The notes beneath the pieces are model-generated. The model was not told where the DNA came from and ran no database searches. It saw only the letters and a program-made list of their open reading frames with translations. Positions 1 to 5,761 of a DNA stretch of 8,819 nucleotides are shown here, piece by piece. This DNA is from Candidatus Aminicenantota bacterium. Its GTDB lineage: Bacteria; Acidobacteriota; Aminicenantia; UBA2199. The position numbers and the translations under genes are program-made. The DNA is taken from contig JAGLQA010000728.1 of assembly GCA_023137075.1 (NCBI GenBank), positions 1 through 8,819 of the forward strand. The letters run 5' to 3'. Numbering within the stretch: the first letter of the stretch is position 1; each line of letters opens with the position of its first letter.

Positions 1-1253
1 AATTTAAGCGTACCCATATCCGGGTGGAAGCAGGAATCAACGGCTCTATAAAATTTGTCTCCTCTATCCCGGAGGCACGACACGGCGAACCGACCGGCGG
101 CTCTTCGGCCGATAGGATTCTCGATTGTAACAACCGGCTAATTATGAAAGCCTTCGGCTGCGCGCACCACCACGTCTATTCCGCCCTGGCGCGGGGAATG
201 CCGCCCCCGGTAAAAGCACCGCGAAATTTTCACGACATTTTAAAATCAACCTGGTGGAAATTGGATAAAAAACTTGACATAAAAATGATAGAGGCGAGTG
301 CCCTGGTCACAGCCATGGACTGCGCCAAAAAGGGTGTTACCTTCGTGATCGATCATCATTCTTCCCCCCATGCGGTTGAAAATTCCCTTTCAACGATTGC
401 AGCGGCCTTTGATAAGGTGGGGATTTCTCATTTACTCTGTTATGAACTGTCTGATCGCGATGGGAAGATTCCCCTCCGAAAGGGCCTGGAAGAGACGGAG
501 AATTATTTAAAAGAGGGCAGCCAGGGGCTGGTCGGTCTTCATGCGTCTTTCACGGTAGGTGATGAATTATTGGGGAAAGCGGTAGCTCTGGCAGAAAAAT
601 ATAATTCCGGGATTCATGCTCATGCCGCGGAGGATAATATCGACCAGGAACGCACAATGAGGCAGTACGGGAAGAGAGTAATCGAACGTTTTAACGATGC
701 CGGCGCATTGGAGCAAAAAAAAACCATCCTGGCCCACTGCCTCCATTTAGATGAAAGAGAGAGGAAAATTCTTAATCGTTCCCGGGCTTGTGTGGTTCAG
801 AATGTGGAAAGTAATTTAAACAACAACGTGGGTTTTTTTGATCCGAAGGGGCACGTGGAAAAGATTATGTTGGGGACGGACGGCATGCACAGCGATATGC
901 TGAGGAGCAGCCGGGTCGCTTTCCTGGTGGGCCGGCATGCAGAAGGGATTTCACCCCGTGAAATTTACCGAAGGTTCAGAAAAATCCACGATTATACCAG
1001 GGATAACGATTTTTACGGGGACGGTGAGAACAACCTGGTTATCCTGGAATATGATTCTCCCACGGAGATAAACCGCGATAATTTTCTCTCCCATTTTATT
1101 TACGGGATAAATTCGAATCATATCGAGAGCGTAATTTCCAGGGGCAGACTGATTGTAAAAGAGAGGAAAATAATGACCGTGGACGAAGCGGAGATACTCT
1201 CTTTTTCACGGAAAACAGCCGGAAAGTTATGGGCAAAACTTCAGGAATCATAA
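1..1253 (+). CDS. ssnA: SsnA-like metal-dependent aminohydrolase, 5' end missing
   Basis: This is an amidohydrolase-superfamily enzyme (TIM-barrel metal hydrolase) close to SsnA, a putative aminohydrolase found in selenium-dependent molybdenum hydroxylase and purine catabolism clusters; its substrate is unproven. The frame is open from base 3, so the true start lies outside the window; a GTG at 24 is internal. Numbering from that GTG, the metal ligands are all visible: H48-x-H50 in GCAHHHVYS, the IDHH stretch near 110, H198/H200 in GIHAHAAED, H238 in LAHCLHL, and D286 in LGTDG. About 25 N-terminal residues appear to be missing compared with SsnA. Oddities: the usual MPG before HxH reads MKAFG, and the FG-x3-G-x-L-x2-G segment before the final strand is shortened to YGDGENNLVILEY. 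It ends at TAA 1251-1253 and is convergent with the YIP1 genes. Superfamily membership is secure; the SsnA assignment is likely rather than proven. Confidence 0.75.
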   Translation, partial: FKRTHIRVEAGINGSIKFVSSIPEARHGEPTGGSSADRILDCNNRLIMKAFGCAHHHVYSALARGMPPPVKAPRNFHDILKSTWWKLDKKLDIKMIEASALVTAMDCAKKGVTFVIDHHSSPHAVENSLSTIAAAFDKVGISHLLCYELSDRDGKIPLRKGLEETENYLKEGSQGLVGLHASFTVGDELLGKAVALAEKYNSGIHAHAAEDNIDQERTMRQYGKRVIERFNDAGALEQKKTILAHCLHLDERERKILNRSRACVVQNVESNLNNNVGFFDPKGHVEKIMLGTDGMHSDMLRSSRVAFLVGRHAEGISPREIYRRFRKIHDYTRDNDFYGDGENNLVILEYDSPTEINRDNFLSHFIYGINSNHIESVISRGRLIVKERKIMTVDEAEILSFSRKTAGKLWAKLQES

Positions 1254-1267
1254 TAATTCCGCTCTTA

Positions 1268-1300
1268 GTAAAAATCCGGTTGCGGGTAAAGTTTTTTTAC
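1268..1300. terminator. Possible bidirectional terminator between convergent genes
   Basis: GTAAAAA (1268-1274) and TTTTTAC (1294-1300) are complementary and enclose a small CCG-GTTG-CGG hairpin (1276-1285). This gives an A-tract/stem/T-tract layout readable on both strands, between the ssnA-like gene (+) and the YIP1 gene (-). The G+C stem is only three pairs plus a wobble, so it would be weak. Confidence 0.35.
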
Positions 1301-1358
1301 ACAATCCGGGCAGAGGGTGTGGCTCAATAGATAAAATCAAGAGTGAACGATGTATATA

Positions 1359-1943
1359 TTATGCCGCACTGCCGAGGATAAAACCGGCGACAAGCAGAAT
1401 TCCCATCGATATGACGATTGATGCAAATATGGCAGCTGCAAAATACCCCGTCAAACGATCGGGCGGGACTTCCTTTACACTTTTCATCCCGGTGTATAAT
1501 AGGTAGAGCGAGTAGAGACTGGCCCCAACAACCAGCAGAGCGAGCTGCGGAAAGACCAGTAACAGACCCGCTGCCCAGGACGCGGTTTGTGAGTATACGA
1601 CGATCTTTACCGCAGCCGGCAGGTCCCGCTTCGCCCCGAAGAAGGGGGCCAGCATATCGATGATATACGCCAGCAAAAAGACACTTGCCAGGGAAAGTAT
1701 ATAGGAAAGTATTGTCCATTTCAGGTTTTCTTTCAGGGATATGGAGACATACCCGATCAGGCCCGGCCTGCCGAATATGGAATAGCCGATAAATCCCGCC
1801 GCAGCCGGAACCGCGGCAAGAATAACCGCATACCGGGCAAAGAGGTCTTCGATTGTTGTAAGCTCCTCTTTGATAATGCACCACTCTTCACGAGGTTTAA
1901 CAATAATTGCCACGACTCTTTTTATAAGAAAAACAAGATTCAA
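1359..1943 (-). CDS. YIP1-family integral membrane protein (copy A)
   Basis: A 194-residue polytopic membrane protein of the bacterial YIP1 (Yip1 domain) type, whose biochemical role in bacteria is not established. A cytoplasmic N-terminus with KPREEW (16-21) is followed by about five hydrophobic segments, near 38-58, 75-98, 118-134, 135-152 and 168-192. Family-like motifs are AAVPAAAGFIGY, IIDMLAPFFG and KEVPPDRLTGYF. The start is TTG (1941-1943): a GAGG ribosome binding site lies 5 bases upstream, and the product then aligns from its first residue with the neighbouring copy (MNLVFLIKRV against MNFNAIIKRV). It lies 130 bases downstream of copy B on the same strand, with about half of aligned positions identical over the first 60 residues, which suggests tandem duplication. 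I found no convincing promoter of its own, so it may be read from the copy B promoter. A 5-bp hairpin (1960-1973) sits just before its ribosome binding site. Confidence 0.85.
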   Translation of the reverse strand: MNLVFLIKRVVAIIVKPREEWCIIKEELTTIEDLFARYAVILAAVPAAAGFIGYSIFGRPGLIGYVSISLKENLKWTILSYILSLASVFLLAYIIDMLAPFFGAKRDLPAAVKIVVYSQTASWAAGLLLVFPQLALLVVGASLYSLYLLYTGMKSVKEVPPDRLTGYFAAAIFASIVISMGILLVAGFILGSAA

Positions 1944-2073
1944 TTTTACCTCATATCAAACCGGATTCCCGGTGAAATTCCATGCAGGTGGGCACGATTA
2001 ACATCAAAATAAAACCACTATTCTACTTATTAGTTATGATTAATAGGTTTAACTTTTAATTAAAGTATGCTTT

Positions 2074-2670
2074 TTAAAAAAAACCGGCTGCTGCGCCGAA
2101 GGCGATTCGAGAAACAATGAACCCGATCAGGATGTAGATAACGGTTGTTATGATAATGGCCACTACAAAGTAACCAACCAATTTGTCCTTGGGTACTTCT
2201 TTCAAAATCTCTATGCCTAAGTATAACAGGAAAAGGGTATAAAGGCTGACCAGCATTGCCAATATTGCCAGGCCGGGAATAATGTGAAAAATACCGGCCA
2301 CCCAGGAGGCGGTGTAGGCAAAGACGGCGACTTTCAACGATAAATTCATATTTTTGGTTGAACCGAAGGAGGGAGCAAGGGCATCGATGATGAAACCCAA
2401 CAGAAAAACGCCGCCAAGGGACAGGACATACATAAGAATTGCCCACAATATACTTCTACCCACGGGAATTCTAAAGGTACCGAATCCGACCGAAACACCG
2501 ATAACCGTATAACCGATAAATCCGGCGACTGCCGGTATTGCGGCCAGGATAATCGCGTATTTCGTAAACATATCGGCAACCGACATCTTTTCGTTTTTTA
2601 TTGACTGCCACTCTTCCTTTGGTTTGGTAATCAACCCTATCACTCTTTTGATAATCGCATTAAAATTCAT
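2074..2670 (-). CDS. YIP1-family integral membrane protein (copy B)
   Basis: A 198-residue paralogue of the downstream gene, with the same plan: N-terminal KPKEEW (16-21), AAIPAVAGFIGY (43-54), LSLGGVFLLGFIIDALAP (83-100), TASWVAG (120-126), and KEVPKDKLVGYF (157-168) before the last helix. It should sit in the cytoplasmic membrane with about five helices; no catalytic residues are apparent. A longer frame opens at 2736, but I chose the ATG at 2668-2670 because AAGGAG sits 7 bases before it, the product then matches copy A from residue 1, and the predicted promoter lies between the two starts. The C-terminus (FGAAAGFF) differs from copy A. It is divergent from the terB-like gene and probably leads a two-gene transcript. 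Function is unknown; membrane organisation or trafficking is only an analogy from eukaryotic Yip1. Confidence 0.87.
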   Translation of the reverse strand: MNFNAIIKRVIGLITKPKEEWQSIKNEKMSVADMFTKYAIILAAIPAVAGFIGYTVIGVSVGFGTFRIPVGRSILWAILMYVLSLGGVFLLGFIIDALAPSFGSTKNMNLSLKVAVFAYTASWVAGIFHIIPGLAILAMLVSLYTLFLLYLGIEILKEVPKDKLVGYFVVAIIITTVIYILIGFIVSRIAFGAAAGFF

Positions 2671-2707
2671 ATTTTTTCTCCTTAAATTTGAGATAGTGAG
2701 ATAGCAA

Positions 2708-2736
2708 AAGATAACAAAAATATAAAATAAAGTCAA
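2708..2736 (-). promoter_or_regulatory. Sigma-70-type promoter for the YIP1 pair
   Basis: On the minus strand, TTGACT (2736-2731) and TATCTT (2713-2708) are separated by exactly 17 bases. The predicted start of transcription near 2701 leaves about a 30-base leader carrying the AAGGAG site of YIP1 copy B. The -10 matches the consensus at only 4 of 6 positions. Confidence 0.55.
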
Positions 2737-2805
2737 ACGAAAAGAACGGATATTTTGAAATTAATTGCGGATAAAGAGATTTCGAAACCCGGTTTGAATA
2801 TCCGG

Positions 2806-2834
2806 TTGAAAAAACTTATTATCTATGATATAAA
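2806..2834 (+). promoter_or_regulatory. Sigma-70-type promoter for the terB-like gene
   Basis: TTGAAA (2806-2811) and TATAAA (2829-2834) are spaced by 17 bases, giving a predicted transcription start near 2841. The leader then contains AAAGGAGG (2854-2861), 6 bases before the ATG at 2868. Both hexamers match the consensus at 5 of 6 positions. Confidence 0.6.
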
Positions 2835-2867
2835 AAACCTTACAATGAAAAGAAAAGGAGGCAGTAA

Positions 2868-3260
2868 ATGTTTTTAAACAACTTGACCGAGGAACAAAAA
2901 AAAGCCTTTCTATCTATTGCCATGAAAATCATCGGAGCAGACGGCATTCTGGAAACCAGGGAGCGGAAAATGATTGAGACCATGCGCTACGAAATGGGCC
3001 TGTACAATGAGACCGACCTTCCCAAAGGAGATATCGAAGATATAGCAAAAGCCTTTGACACCCGGAAATCACGGGTAATCGTAATGCTGGAAGGAATCGC
3101 CCTGGCCTATGCGGATGAAGACCTCGGTGAAGAAGAACAGAAAATCCTCAGGGCCTTAGCCCTGGTTTTCGAGTTCTCCGAAGAGGAGGCCACGGCTGTG
3201 GAAAATTGGGTGAAACGATATAAAGATCTGCATCAAGAAGCAGTGGCCATGTTCGGATAG
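2868..3260 (+). CDS. TerB-like acidic helical protein
   Basis: A 130-residue, probably cytoplasmic, all-helical protein resembling the TerB/TerB-like fold, named for tellurite-resistance TerB and thought to bind metal through acidic loops. It contains two related acidic loops: ADGILETRERKMIE (24-37) and ADEDLGEEEQKIL (82-94). Each follows a hydrophobic helix and resembles the ADG-x-(S/E)-x2-E pattern of this family. Length is close to a single TerB domain; there is no signal peptide or membrane segment. The start is supported by a strong AGGAGG site and a good promoter. It stands alone: the YIP1 pair is divergent, the RNA ligase is convergent, and no other ter genes are visible, so tellurite resistance should not be inferred. 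A general stress or membrane-associated role is conceivable. Confidence 0.75.
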   Translation: MFLNNLTEEQKKAFLSIAMKIIGADGILETRERKMIETMRYEMGLYNETDLPKGDIEDIAKAFDTRKSRVIVMLEGIALAYADEDLGEEEQKILRALALVFEFSEEEATAVENWVKRYKDLHQEAVAMFG

Positions 3261-3292
3261 AAATACCTGCCCGGTTTAGAAAAGAAGAAATA

Positions 3293-3325
3293 ACCAGGAA
3301 CGGGCTCAATCGAATTGTTCCTGGT
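3293..3325. terminator. Bidirectional terminator hairpin between terB-like and RNA ligase genes
   Basis: ACCAGGAAC (3293-3301) pairs perfectly with GTTCCTGGT (3317-3325), a 9-bp stem with a 15-base loop that may be shortened by G-T pairs. On the plus strand CTTCGATTTTG follows; on the minus strand a T-rich stretch (TTATTTCTTCTTTTC) follows. The loop and right arm overlap the last codons and stop of the ligase gene, so the minus-strand transcript would end immediately after its stop codon. Confidence 0.6.
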
Positions 3326-4067
3326 CTTCGATTTTGTCCCGGCCCGCCTTATCGTAATCGTAAATTTCCATCTTTTCCGAGAAATACCAGTCGAACATAT
3401 CCCGTCTTAGTTTCGCCCTCCAGGTTTTGCCATCGGCCTTTCGTTTCAGGTTGTAAAAAACCACCCCTTCAGCCATTACTTTATCATCCCAGCCCATTTT
3501 AGAGGCCCGCTTGGTATAATAGCGCGAGAACAGCCAATCCTTAAACCAGGAGCTCCAATTGTCGAAATTTCTCTCGTGGTCATGGAATGATTTATAGCTC
3601 AGGCTGGAGATTGATTTTTCAAAGGGGTACCATTCATGGAGGTCGAGTTTATAGGGATTGGCCTGGACTTTGGGCCCGATTAATTCGCCGGCCTCTTCAC
3701 CGTCCTCTTTGAGATAACCCTTGCCGATAGACATAAATATACCTTCGATGATAAAGGTTTTGCCTTTAAAAACTTGCAGGGGATCGATGACATTCAGGCG
3801 GTTCTGTACCGCGACTAATCGTCCCTTTTCGGTCCTGATCTTGACATTGGAACCGTTCAATTTTTCCACGGCAAAGGTTTCGGAATCTTCAAATACCCAT
3901 TCATAACCCGGATTTACCCGGTCTACTACTAAGTAAACTTCCGGGGAGCGCACGCCCATCTTGCGGCCGAATTTTTTCCATTGTTCCGGGTTTACTTTGA
4001 AGGTCTGGCGGATAAAGGGGCATTGAAGTTTCGGGAAATCCGACATGGTCGGTTTATTTTCACTCAT
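3306..4067 (-). CDS. RNA ligase-type covalent nucleotidyltransferase
   Basis: A compact 253-residue protein with the ordered motifs of the RNA ligase/DNA ligase/capping enzyme superfamily, which seals nucleic acid ends through a lysine-AMP intermediate. Motif I is EKLNGSNVKI with nucleophile K69. Motif Ia is probably QNR around R90. Motif III is AGELIGPKVQANPY with E128, closest in style to Rnl2-like and DRB0094-like RNA ligases. Motif IIIa is probably the LHEWYPF stretch (143-149), motif IV is AEGVVFYN with E200, and motif V is WRAKLRR with K219. There is no long C-terminal domain as in T4 Rnl2 and no OB fold as in DNA ligases; a 60-residue N-terminal region precedes motif I. The ATG at 4067 has GGAGG 6 bases upstream. 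The gene has its own promoter and terminator, with no kinase, phosphatase or RtcB partner beside it. RNA ligation is the best guess; the substrate is unknown. Confidence 0.8.
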   Translation of the reverse strand: MSENKPTMSDFPKLQCPFIRQTFKVNPEQWKKFGRKMGVRSPEVYLVVDRVNPGYEWVFEDSETFAVEKLNGSNVKIRTEKGRLVAVQNRLNVIDPLQVFKGKTFIIEGIFMSIGKGYLKEDGEEAGELIGPKVQANPYKLDLHEWYPFEKSISSLSYKSFHDHERNFDNWSSWFKDWLFSRYYTKRASKMGWDDKVMAEGVVFYNLKRKADGKTWRAKLRRDMFDWYFSEKMEIYDYDKAGRDKIEDQEQFD

Positions 4068-4097
4068 GGTTAACCTCCGGAAAGTAACTTCCTCTAA

Positions 4098-4126
4098 ATA
4101 ATAGAACGAAAAGAAAAAAAAATCAA
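4098..4126 (-). promoter_or_regulatory. Sigma-70-type promoter for the RNA ligase gene
   Basis: On the minus strand, TTGATT (4126-4121) and TATTAT (4103-4098) are 17 bases apart. Transcription would start near 4091, leaving a leader of about 24 bases with the GGAGG site. A run of nine T residues occupies the spacer, so read-through from the sigma operon upstream may also be attenuated here. Confidence 0.5.
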
Positions 4127-4130
4127 CATG

Positions 4131-4586
4131 TTATGTTTTTTTTGGCTGGAATCCGGTGATAAAAATGAAGATGATAAGGGTCAGCAAACACACTGCGGCA
4201 GGCAATAGCAAGAAGGAAAAGGATTCGATGAACCGGTTTAAAATCGATGAAAGGGAGTTGATTATAATATGGGTTTCCGGGTTTGTGTGAATAATTCCCT
4301 TTATCTCCGGCAAATACGAAAGAATAAGAAAAAGAGGAACCACTATGGCGAAAAGGTAGGAAAGCAGGCGAGTCACCATTAAGGGCCGCAGCGCCTTTTT
4401 TTCCAATTCTTTAACCGCCCTGAATCCCGAATAAGCTTCATCCCAGAGGAATTCTGCGGTAGGAAGTTTCTTTTCCGTGATTCCCGGAATCTCAGCCGTT
4501 GAGATTTCCCGGAAATTATTCATGAACGTATAAATGGCTGCCGGTTTTTCGCAAGCCGGGCATTCCTTTCGATACTTTTTTTTCAT
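4131..4586 (-). CDS. Putative anti-sigma-like membrane protein with N-terminal CxxC
   Basis: A 151-residue protein starting four bases inside the end of the sigma gene (ATGA overlap), with GGGAGG 7 bases before its ATG. A gene in this position usually encodes the cognate anti-sigma factor. The N-terminus carries one CPAC pair (C9, C12) but lacks the histidine of the classical H-x3-C-x2-C zinc anti-sigma motif. The stretch LPTAEFLWDEAYSGFRAVKELEKKALRP (41-68), a charged amphipathic segment, precedes helix 1 (about 72-92) and helix 2 (about 122-146). An LP-x3-FLW motif before a membrane anchor occurs, from memory, in anti-sigma proteins of Acidobacteriota-like genomes. I infer a cytoplasmic N-terminal sigma-binding region held at the inner membrane. 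A zinc-ribbon membrane protein unrelated to sigma control remains possible. Confidence 0.6.
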   Translation of the reverse strand: MKKKYRKECPACEKPAAIYTFMNNFREISTAEIPGITEKKLPTAEFLWDEAYSGFRAVKELEKKALRPLMVTRLLSYLFAIVVPLFLILSYLPEIKGIIHTNPETHIIINSLSSILNRFIESFSFLLLPAAVCLLTLIIFIFITGFQPKKT

Positions 4587-5251
4587 CTGCTTTCCTCCCC
4601 GGTGTATCCTTTTTGCCGTAAAATAGCGGCAAATTTTGTCTTGACCCGGAAAAGTTGAACTTTTATGCTTTTTTCCTTTACTCCTGTGATGCCGGCAATT
4701 TCGCTGTGACTGTATCCTTCCACATAGGCCAGCCAGAGAAGATTCTTCTCCTTTGGTTTGAGTAGTTTGAAAATTTTCTCCATATCCATGGCCATGAAGA
4801 TTTTTTCTTCTTTATTTTCTTCAACTGCCGCTTCCCCGGATTTCCACCCTTCAACTTTAAAGCGCCGTTTCTGATCGATGATCAGCCGGTATGCAACTTT
4901 GTACAGGTAGGCTTTTTGCTGGAATTCGTTTAATTTAGCCGGTTCCGCCCGCAAAAACCGGTAAAAGGATTCCTGGAAAATATCATCCGCCATACTCTCA
5001 TCCCCGCAGGTCTTAAAAATATAAAACCACAAGGCCCGAGAGTGTTTTTTGTAAAAACCTTTGAAGGATTCTTTCCATATCTTTCTCAAATACCCGTCCA
5101 TTGCGCCGGCTTCCGGGTTTTTTGTCCGGTCCTGCCGCGGGGCCGCGGCCGCATCCATACTGCGGCCGCCCCACGCGTTCTTGCCCTTACGGGTTACGGC
5201 TTTCACCCGCTTGTTGTCGATAAATTCCATAAGCGTACTGCTGCGGGCCAT
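4583..5251 (-). CDS. ECF-type RNA polymerase sigma factor with N-terminal extension
   Basis: A sigma-70 family factor of the extracytoplasmic function class that directs RNA polymerase to a stress or envelope regulon. The sigma-2 region spans about 62-130, including MADDIFQESFYRFL (core binding, 87-100) and AYLYKVAYRLIIDQKRR (114-130). The sigma-4 region spans about 158-212, with EKNLLWLAYVEGYSHSEIAG and the helix-turn-helix ending in KSIKVQLFRVKTKF. With the first ATG (5251) it has 222 residues and a 50-residue basic, Ala/Pro-containing extension before the usual ECF start; M51 (ATG at 5101) would give a normal-size ECF protein but has a poor ribosome site. The first ATG is preferred because AAGGA precedes it and it starts one base after the upstream TGA stop. 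Bases 5101-5220 of the extension are about two thirds G+C, unlike the rest of the gene. It is coupled to the anti-sigma-like gene by a four-base overlap. Confidence 0.85.
   Translation of the reverse strand: MARSSTLMEFIDNKRVKAVTRKGKNAWGGRSMDAAAAPRQDRTKNPEAGAMDGYLRKIWKESFKGFYKKHSRALWFYIFKTCGDESMADDIFQESFYRFLRAEPAKLNEFQQKAYLYKVAYRLIIDQKRRFKVEGWKSGEAAVEENKEEKIFMAMDMEKIFKLLKPKEKNLLWLAYVEGYSHSEIAGITGVKEKSIKVQLFRVKTKFAAILRQKGYTGEESR
5145..5169 (-). repeat. G+C-rich hairpin in the 5' part of the sigma gene
   Basis: Two copies of the self-complementary octamer GCGGCCGC (5145-5152 and 5162-5169) flank a nine-base loop and can form an all-G/C 8-bp stem. In the minus-strand mRNA the loop reads AGTATGGAT and holds the in-frame codon M32 of the sigma factor. 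It lies between the two likely translation starts of that gene. Confidence 0.55.
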
Positions 5252-5252
5252 C

Positions 5253-5693
5253 TCATTCCTTTTCGATCAAGCCCCATTTTTTGCTGAGCAGGTATGATAT
5301 AAAAGTCGATACTAAGAAACCGATGCCCAGGGCAATAACCAGAATGGCGATTCCCTTGATAATCTTAACCTCGAATGAAGCCTGTGTGAATAAGGGGCCG
5401 ACAAAAAGAGCGGCAATCCCCAGGCACAACAGGATGATTCCTGTTTTTATCGAGGAAAGGAGCTTCTCTTTTGGCGCGAGACCTTTGATCGTTAAAAAGT
5501 CTAAGAATTTGCTCCCGCTGTCGCTGCGGAGAAAATCATTCATTTCTTGCACACCGCTGAATTTCTCGACGATCTTGTGCTGCAGTTGGCTTTTGTGTTT
5601 CATCTTGCGCCAATCCAGGATGGCATAAACCACCCATCCCCACAAGATGAGCATGGAAATAATAATAATCCCTCGTTCTAAAGCAGTTTCCAT
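5253..5693 (-). CDS. Small three-helix membrane protein of the sigma operon
   Basis: I do not recognise this 146-residue protein. It has hydrophobic segments at about 8-26, 84-104 and 112-135, and a roughly 55-residue basic, polar loop between helices 1 and 2 (27-83) that contains KFSGVQEMNDFLRSDSGSKFLDFL, probably a small cytoplasmic or periplasmic domain. There is no Sec signal cleavage site and no cysteine-rich motif. The ATG at 5691-5693 has GGAGG 5 bases upstream. Its TGA stop is one base from the sigma ATG, so translation of the two is probably coupled. This placement suggests a sensor or accessory subunit of the sigma/anti-sigma pathway, but that is inference from context only. Its ribosome site lies in one arm of a 10-bp inverted repeat. 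Confidence 0.75.
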   Translation of the reverse strand: METALERGIIIISMLILWGWVVYAILDWRKMKHKSQLQHKIVEKFSGVQEMNDFLRSDSGSKFLDFLTIKGLAPKEKLLSSIKTGIILLCLGIAALFVGPLFTQASFEVKIIKGIAILVIALGIGFLVSTFISYLLSKKWGLIEKE

Positions 5694-5694
5694 T

Positions 5695-5754
5695 TTAACC
5701 TCCGGTTTTTTTGTTTTTCATATACTATAACGGTTGAAATGCCGCGGAGGTTAA
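5695..5754 (-). promoter_or_regulatory. Inverted repeat that can sequester the Shine-Dalgarno site of the sigma operon
   Basis: TTAACCTCCG (5695-5704) and CGGAGGTTAA (5745-5754) are perfect 10-base complements 40 bases apart. In a minus-strand transcript the distal arm is an anti-Shine-Dalgarno sequence, and the proximal arm contains the GGAGG of the three-helix membrane protein gene. A TATAGT hexamer (5729-5724) lies between the arms; if it is the real -10, the RNA would lack the distal arm and the repeat would act, if at all, as a DNA operator. Transcripts read through from the DUF4342 gene would contain both arms. Confidence 0.45.
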
Positions 5755-5761
5755 CAAAAAA

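Noticed and set aside
1324..1884. A long minus-strand open frame of 186 codons overlapping YIP1 copy A.
   Set aside because: Its product is rich in Cys, Arg and Gly with no family signature, whereas the overlapping frame encodes a clear YIP1 protein matching its paralogue.
1960..1973. The hairpin ACCGG-ATTC-CCGGT before YIP1 copy A as a terminator for copy B.
   Set aside because: The stem is only 5 bp and is not followed by a T-run on the minus strand; at most it is a weak leader structure.
2671..2736. A 22-codon N-terminal extension of YIP1 copy B starting at 2736.
   Set aside because: It would read through the predicted promoter and the AAGGAG site, and the paralogue aligns from the internal ATG at 2670.
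2868..3260. A tellurite-resistance determinant.
   Set aside because: Only a single TerB-like protein is present with no terC, terD or terZ genes nearby, so resistance cannot be inferred.
5042..5297. Two plus-strand open frames of about 80 codons opposite the sigma gene.
   Set aside because: They are antisense to the sigma gene and exist because its G+C-rich 5' part lacks stops; no ribosome sites or recognisable domains.
5741..5760. A GGAGG ribosome-like site on the plus strand, suggesting an unlisted plus-strand gene.
   Set aside because: No plausible start codon or open frame follows; it is better explained as one arm of the inverted repeat.
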